Origin: an uncultured Oscillospiraceae bacterium
GTDB lineage: Bacteria > Bacillota > Clostridia > Oscillospirales > Acutalibacteraceae
Direction: 5' to 3'
Assembly (NCBI GenBank): GCA_900549945.1
Contig: URQJ01000026.1
Span: 1-15,934, forward strand
DNA: 15,934 bases
Below are positions 12,741 to 15,934 of the stretch, piece by piece; the first letter of the stretch is position 1, and each line of letters begins with the position of its first letter. The notes below the pieces were generated by a model. It worked only from the letters and a program-made list of their open reading frames with translations. It searched no databases and was not told the origin of the DNA. Position numbers and translations under genes: made by a program.

Positions 12741-14171
12741 TCAGCCACGCGGCGCGGGCGGCTCCGTGTATTCGGGCAGCTCGAACCAAAACGTGCTGCC
12801 CTGCCCCACCATGCTCGTGACGCCGTAGCGCCCGCCGTGCATGTCGAGGATATTTTTCACGATCGAAAGTCCGAGGCCGGTGCCGATCTGCGCGCGGCGG
12901 TGGTCCTTATCCACCTTGTAGTAGCGGTCCCAGATATACGGCAGCTTGTCGGCGGGAATGCCCTCGCCCGTGTCGCTGATCTCCACGCGCACGACGCCGC
13001 CCGCGGCGCTTTGGCGCAGCGAAACCGTTTTGTCCGCCCCCGCGTAGTGAATCGCATTGTTCACGAGGTTATAGAGCACCTGCGAGATGCGCAGGCGGTC
13101 GGCGCAGACGTACACCGGGCGGTCAAAGCTAAACGGGAAACTGTAGCCGGCCAGCTTATCGTAGCGGTGCAGCGTTTTTTTGATGTCCTCCGTCAGGCAG
13201 AACACCGCGGGGGCGAGCTTCTGCGTGCCGCTTTGCAGCTTCGAAAGGTCGAGCAGGTCGTTGACGAGGTCCGCCAGCCGGTTCGATTCATCGATGATGA
13301 CCTGCACGTTCTCCGGCGTGTTCTCACCGGGGATGTCGCGCATGACCTCGGCGTAGCCGGAGATCATCGTCAGCGGCGTGCGCAGGTCGTGCGAGACGTT
13401 CGCGATCAGCTCGCGCCGCAGGTCCTCCACCTTCGAAAGCTCCGCCGCCGCGTAGTTCAGCGTGCCCGCAAGCTCCGCCACCTCGCGCGCGCCGCTCTCC
13501 GGAAAGCGGATCGCGTAATTCCCCTGCGCGAGGTGCTTCGCGGAGTCGTTGATCCGCTCGATCGGCTTCGAGAGCCGCGCGGCGATAAACAGCGCCAGCA
13601 CGAGCGCGAGCAGCAGCATCACGGCGGTGAGGCACCAGAGCTGCACCTTGAGCGTCTCCACCGTGGAATCGACGGGCACGACGCTGCTGTTCAGCAGCAC
13701 AAGATACTCGCCGCCGTCCGAAAGCGTGACGATCTGCGCGTAGAGAATACCCGCGCCGATATCGCCCGCAGCCTGCTCCAGATTGTCCTCGAGCACGCTG
13801 CCGCCCGCCGCCTTCGCCTCGAGGAAAAGCATGCGGCAGTCGATCGTGTCGAACCGCTCGAGCACGCTGCCGCGCGCGTTCGGGGATACCGAGATATTCG
13901 TGCCGTTCTTGTCGGCCAGAAGGATCGACACGTTCGCGCTATAGGTGATCTCGATGAAGTCGGCCATCGAAGCGCCGCTGTCCAGCATTTCGACAACGCG
14001 GTTCGAAACGGCGCGGATCTCATTCGTCTTGATCGCCTTGTAGAACGTGTTGAGCAGGCCGATCTGGAAAAACCAGAGCAGCGCGACAATCAGCGCGGTA
14101 AATGCGGTAAAGCCGAGCAGCACCTGCGCGCGGATGCCGGGCCTTTTCAGCCGCCTCACAAGCGGCCTCAT
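12741..14171 (-). CDS. Membrane-bound sensor histidine kinase (HAMP-HisKA-HATPase)
   Basis: A 476-residue sensor kinase. Membrane helix 1 (about 16-38) and helix 2 (about 176-198) bracket an extracellular domain of about 135 residues of unassigned type. A HAMP linker (199-252) follows, then the dimerisation H-box 'N-V-S-H-D-L-R-T-P-L' with His261, the N-box 'L-Y-N-L-V-N-N-A-I' (366-374), the G1 box 'I-S-D-T-G-E-G-I-P' (398-406), the F-box region 'W-D-R-Y-Y-K' (414-419) and the G2 box 'G-T-G-L-G-L-S-I-V' (430-438). It overlaps the upstream response regulator by 4 nt (ATGA), so the two are an obligate pair. The overall layout matches PhoR/YycG-like Firmicute kinases, but the ligand is unknown. 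Confidence 0.92.
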   Translation of the reverse strand: MRPLVRRLKRPGIRAQVLLGFTAFTALIVALLWFFQIGLLNTFYKAIKTNEIRAVSNRVVEMLDSGASMADFIEITYSANVSILLADKNGTNISVSPNARGSVLERFDTIDCRMLFLEAKAAGGSVLEDNLEQAAGDIGAGILYAQIVTLSDGGEYLVLLNSSVVPVDSTVETLKVQLWCLTAVMLLLALVLALFIAARLSKPIERINDSAKHLAQGNYAIRFPESGAREVAELAGTLNYAAAELSKVEDLRRELIANVSHDLRTPLTMISGYAEVMRDIPGENTPENVQVIIDESNRLADLVNDLLDLSKLQSGTQKLAPAVFCLTEDIKKTLHRYDKLAGYSFPFSFDRPVYVCADRLRISQVLYNLVNNAIHYAGADKTVSLRQSAAGGVVRVEISDTGEGIPADKLPYIWDRYYKVDKDHRRAQIGTGLGLSIVKNILDMHGGRYGVTSMVGQGSTFWFELPEYTEPPAPRG

Positions 14172-14851
14172 GCGCCCGCTTCAAACCGGTAGCCTACGCC
14201 GCGCAGCGTGACGATAAACCGGCTGTACGGCCCGAGGCTGCGGCGCAGCAGCTTGATGTGCGTGTCGAGCGTGCGGTCGTCCCCGTAGAAATCGTAGCCC
14301 CATACGTTCGTGATCAGCATCTCGCGCGTCAGCGCGATACCGCGGTTATTGACGAGGTAGAAAAGCAGGTCGTATTCCTTCGGCGACAGGTCCGCCCGCG
14401 CGCCGTCCACCGTGACGGTGCGCGCCGTGAAATCGACCTCGAGCCCCTCCGCGCGAAAGACATCGCGCTTCTGGCCGCCCGTGCGGCGCACGCGGTTCAT
14501 CACGGCGTTGACACGCATCATCAGCTCTTTGGGCGAAAACGGCTTGACGACGTAATCGTCCACGCCGAGCTCGAAACCGTGGATCTTGTCGTACTCCTCG
14601 CCGCGCGCCGAAAGCATGATGACGGCCGGCGACGCGATCTTTTTGATCTCCGCGACGGCCGAAAACCCGTCGAGCTCCGGCATCATCACATCCATGATAA
14701 TCATGTCGAACCGGTCGGGGCTCTGGCGGCAGAGGTTCACCGCCTCCATGCCGTTTTCCGCCTCGGTCACCTCGTTTCCCTCAAACTCGGCGTATTTCCG
14801 GATGAGCAGCCGGATCTTCGCCTCGTCGTCCACTACGAGAATTCTGTACAT
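14168..14851 (-). CDS. OmpR/PhoB-family response regulator
   Basis: A 227-residue regulator. The receiver domain (1-115) has the acidic pair D8-D9 (preceded by 'I-L-V-V'), the phosphorylated Asp54 in 'I-I-M-D-V-M-M-P', Ser81 and Lys103 in 'V-V-K-P-F-S-P'. The C-terminal winged helix (about 130-225) has 'L-S-P-K-E-Y-D-L-L', 'W-G-Y-D-F-Y-G-D-D-R-T-L-D-T-H-I-K-L-L-R' and 'R-G-V-G-Y-R-F', the OmpR/PhoB recognition helix and wing. Partner of the kinase directly downstream. Its own promoter contains tandem TTCACA repeats that match the style of PhoP boxes, so autoregulation is likely. The ATG at 14851 has a modest ribosome binding site (CAGGGA). Confidence 0.93.
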   Translation of the reverse strand: MYRILVVDDEAKIRLLIRKYAEFEGNEVTEAENGMEAVNLCRQSPDRFDMIIMDVMMPELDGFSAVAEIKKIASPAVIMLSARGEEYDKIHGFELGVDDYVVKPFSPKELMMRVNAVMNRVRRTGGQKRDVFRAEGLEVDFTARTVTVDGARADLSPKEYDLLFYLVNNRGIALTREMLITNVWGYDFYGDDRTLDTHIKLLRRSLGPYSRFIVTLRGVGYRFEAGA

Positions 14852-14889
14852 ACCGCATCCCTGCCTTTCTCTCTGCCCTTGTGTCTCTC

Positions 14890-14921
14890 AGTATACACGC
14901 AAAATGTGAAAATGTTGTGAA
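14890..14921 (-). promoter_or_regulatory. Promoter of the two-component operon with PhoP-box-like repeats
   Basis: On the minus strand TTCACA occurs twice with 5 nt between (14916-14921 and 14905-14910), i.e. an 11-bp period, followed 9 nt later by a -10 hexamer TATACT (14890-14895). No good -35 exists at the right spacing, which is typical of promoters activated by an OmpR/PhoB-type regulator. Between here and the promoter at 15045 (14922-15044) lies an AT-rich stretch with no gene. Confidence 0.6.
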
Positions 14922-15044
14922 GAACCGACGAAGAATTTTGCCTGTCCTCCGGTTATTCGTATGTTAATTGCACAAAATAGTTTTATATTTTTGAAGTATT
15001 TTAACGATTCGCACTTTTTTAGAATAAAAAACCTGTTCTGCCTG

Positions 15045-15073
15045 TTGACATTCCGGGAAAATTGGAGTAGGAT
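15045..15073 (+). promoter_or_regulatory. Sigma-A promoter of the cytidylate-kinase-like gene
   Basis: TTGACA (15045-15050), a 17-nt spacer and TAGGAT (15068-15073). Transcription would start near 15080, leaving about 100 nt of leader. Confidence 0.7.
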
Positions 15074-15096
15074 AACTATAGAAAATACACATATTT

Positions 15097-15116
15097 CATG
15101 TATATCGCATGTATAT
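15097..15116 (+). repeat. Tandem 9-mer (CATGTATAT) in the 5' leader
   Basis: CATGTATAT occurs at 15097-15105 and 15108-15116, an 11-bp period and so on one face of the helix, about 20 nt after the predicted start of transcription. This could be a repressor site. A bulged GCCG-TGC/GCA-CCGGC hairpin follows before the ribosome binding site. Confidence 0.4.
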
Positions 15117-15181
15117 TTAGCGTGTTTTCAACAATTTCGCCGTGCTGTTCCGCACCGGCAAAACACCGAGGAGGCGTGCAT

Positions 15182-15799
15182 ATGTTACCGATTATCACGA
15201 TTGCCCGTCAGTATGGCAGCGGCGGCCACGAGGTCGGCGAACGACTGGCCGAAAAGCTGAACATCCCCCTTCTCGACAAGGAACTGATCGCGATGGCCGC
15301 AAAGAAGAGCGGTTTGAGCGAGGAGGTCTTTGAGAAAGCAGATGAGAAAGCCGGAAGCAGCCTTTTGTACTCCATGGTCATGGGCAACTACACCTTCGGC
15401 AGCCGCATCACAGGCATCAACGAGATGCCGATCAACGACAAGCTGTTCATCCTGCAAAGCGACATCATCAAGAGCGCAGCCGACAAAGGGCCGTGCGTCG
15501 TCATCGGGCGCTGCGGCGACTATATCCTGCGCGATTACAAGAACGTGTTCCGCGTTTTCATCCACGCGAACAAGGACGCACGCGTCGCAAGAATCCTGCG
15601 CAAGGGGCTGTGCGAGGAGAAAAAGGTCTCCGATTTCATCGCAAAACGCGACAAACAGCGCGCGAACTACTACAATTTCTACTCGAACAAGCGCTGGGAC
15701 GATCTCTCGAATTACCACCTGACGATCGATTCCTCGCAGTTTGAGACGGACGACATCGCGGACATCATCATTGCCGCAATCGGCCGCGTCCGGGCATAA
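15182..15799 (+). CDS. Cytidylate kinase-like family protein
   Basis: A 205-residue P-loop protein of the cytidylate kinase-like group common in gut Clostridia. It starts 'I-T-I-A-R-Q-Y-G-S-G-G-H-E-V-G' (5-19), where the glycine-rich phosphate-binding loop follows the R-Q-Y typical of this family, then 'I-P-L-L-D-K-E-L-I' (28-36), 'V-V-I-G-R-C-G-D-Y-I-L' (about 103-113) and a basic lid/LID-like stretch near 'R-A-N-Y-Y-N-F-Y'. It differs from Cmk proper, and its substrate is unproven. ATG at 15182 is preceded by GAGGAGG (15167-15173); a longer reading from 15098 lacks a ribosome binding site and would cover the tandem repeat. It has its own promoter and terminator, so it is probably monocistronic. 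Confidence 0.85.
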   Translation: MLPIITIARQYGSGGHEVGERLAEKLNIPLLDKELIAMAAKKSGLSEEVFEKADEKAGSSLLYSMVMGNYTFGSRITGINEMPINDKLFILQSDIIKSAADKGPCVVIGRCGDYILRDYKNVFRVFIHANKDARVARILRKGLCEEKKVSDFIAKRDKQRANYYNFYSNKRWDDLSNYHLTIDSSQFETDDIADIIIAAIGRVRA

Positions 15800-15861
15800 G
15801 GCTCGTTTCATCAGAGTTTATCGACCTTTTATATTTTTCATTTTTTATCCCTTCAGGAGGA

Positions 15862-15885
15862 GAGGCGTGCCGCTTGGCGCGCCTC
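15862..15885. terminator. Rho-independent terminator after the kinase-like gene
   Basis: GAGGCGTGCC (15862-15871) pairs with GGCGCGCCTC (15876-15885) with one G-U pair and a 4-nt loop, followed by TTTT on the plus strand. It may also serve the convergent minus-strand gene that begins at 15891. Confidence 0.85.
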
Positions 15886-15890
15886 TTTTC

Positions 15891-15934
15891 CTATTCTGCG
15901 CCCGGCAGCGCCGTCTGCACCGGGTCGGCCGTCA
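15891..15934 (-). CDS. C-terminal end of a convergent gene (partial, unidentified)
   Basis: On the minus strand a frame without stops runs from the window edge to TAG at 15891-15893 and encodes 13 residues (T-A-D-P-V-Q-T-A-L-P-G-A-E). It is GC-rich like the coding sequence around it and ends just before a terminator usable from both sides. It is too short to identify and could be chance. Confidence 0.35.
   Translation of the reverse strand, partial: TADPVQTALPGAE

Noticed and set aside
12720..14192. A 490-codon open frame on the plus strand
   Set aside because: Antisense shadow of the histidine kinase; all kinase boxes are present on the minus strand.
1..15934. CRISPR arrays, insertion sequences, tRNA or rRNA genes
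   Set aside because: I found no regularly spaced repeats, transposase motifs, terminal inverted repeats or RNA-gene signatures.

Overview
The window looks like chromosomal DNA from a GC-rich anaerobic member of the Firmicutes, class Clostridia. This rests on near-consensus sigma-A promoters (TTGACA-17-TATAAT), strong AGGAGG-type ribosome binding sites, tight operons with 4-nt overlaps, and oxygen-sensitive iron-sulfur enzymes. I cannot name the genus from sequence alone.

Layout. Positions 1-1600 hold the tail of a probable LysR-type regulator, then a divergent pair: an NAD(P)-binding reductase (minus strand) and a single-cysteine HxlR-type regulator (plus strand), with dyad symmetries over the shared promoter region. 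Positions 1605-12520 are dominated by one minus-strand gene string, read from high to low coordinates: hdrB, hdrC, hdrA, flxD, flxC, flxB, flxA, frdB, frdA, fumA, fumB, and then, after a hairpin, a small PQ-loop membrane protein. A good promoter sits about 210 nt ahead of hdrB, followed by a structured leader. Positions 12616-14921 hold a two-component system (response regulator then histidine kinase) with its own terminator and a PhoP-box-like direct repeat in its promoter. Positions 15045-15885 hold a plus-strand cytidylate-kinase-like gene with promoter and terminator, and the window closes on the end of a convergent gene.

How the genes fit together. The HdrABC-FlxABCD set is a known type of soluble flavin-based electron-bifurcating module: FlxABCD takes electrons from NADH, and the HdrA flavin splits them between ferredoxin and a higher-potential acceptor at HdrBC. 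Here the same tightly coupled operon also encodes a two-subunit fumarate reductase without any membrane anchor, and a two-subunit iron-sulfur fumarase. The simplest reading is a cytoplasmic malate-to-fumarate-to-succinate branch in which fumarate reduction by NADH drives ferredoxin reduction, i.e. a soluble, bifurcating NADH:fumarate reductase. The individual families are recognised; the integrated function is my inference and the main point of interest. FrdA has a non-standard flavin site (no covalent-FAD histidine), a long N-terminal extension and a short C-terminus, and FrdB is a compact protein lacking the HdrB-like domain that methanogen thiol:fumarate reductase carries, while a separate HdrB is encoded in the operon.
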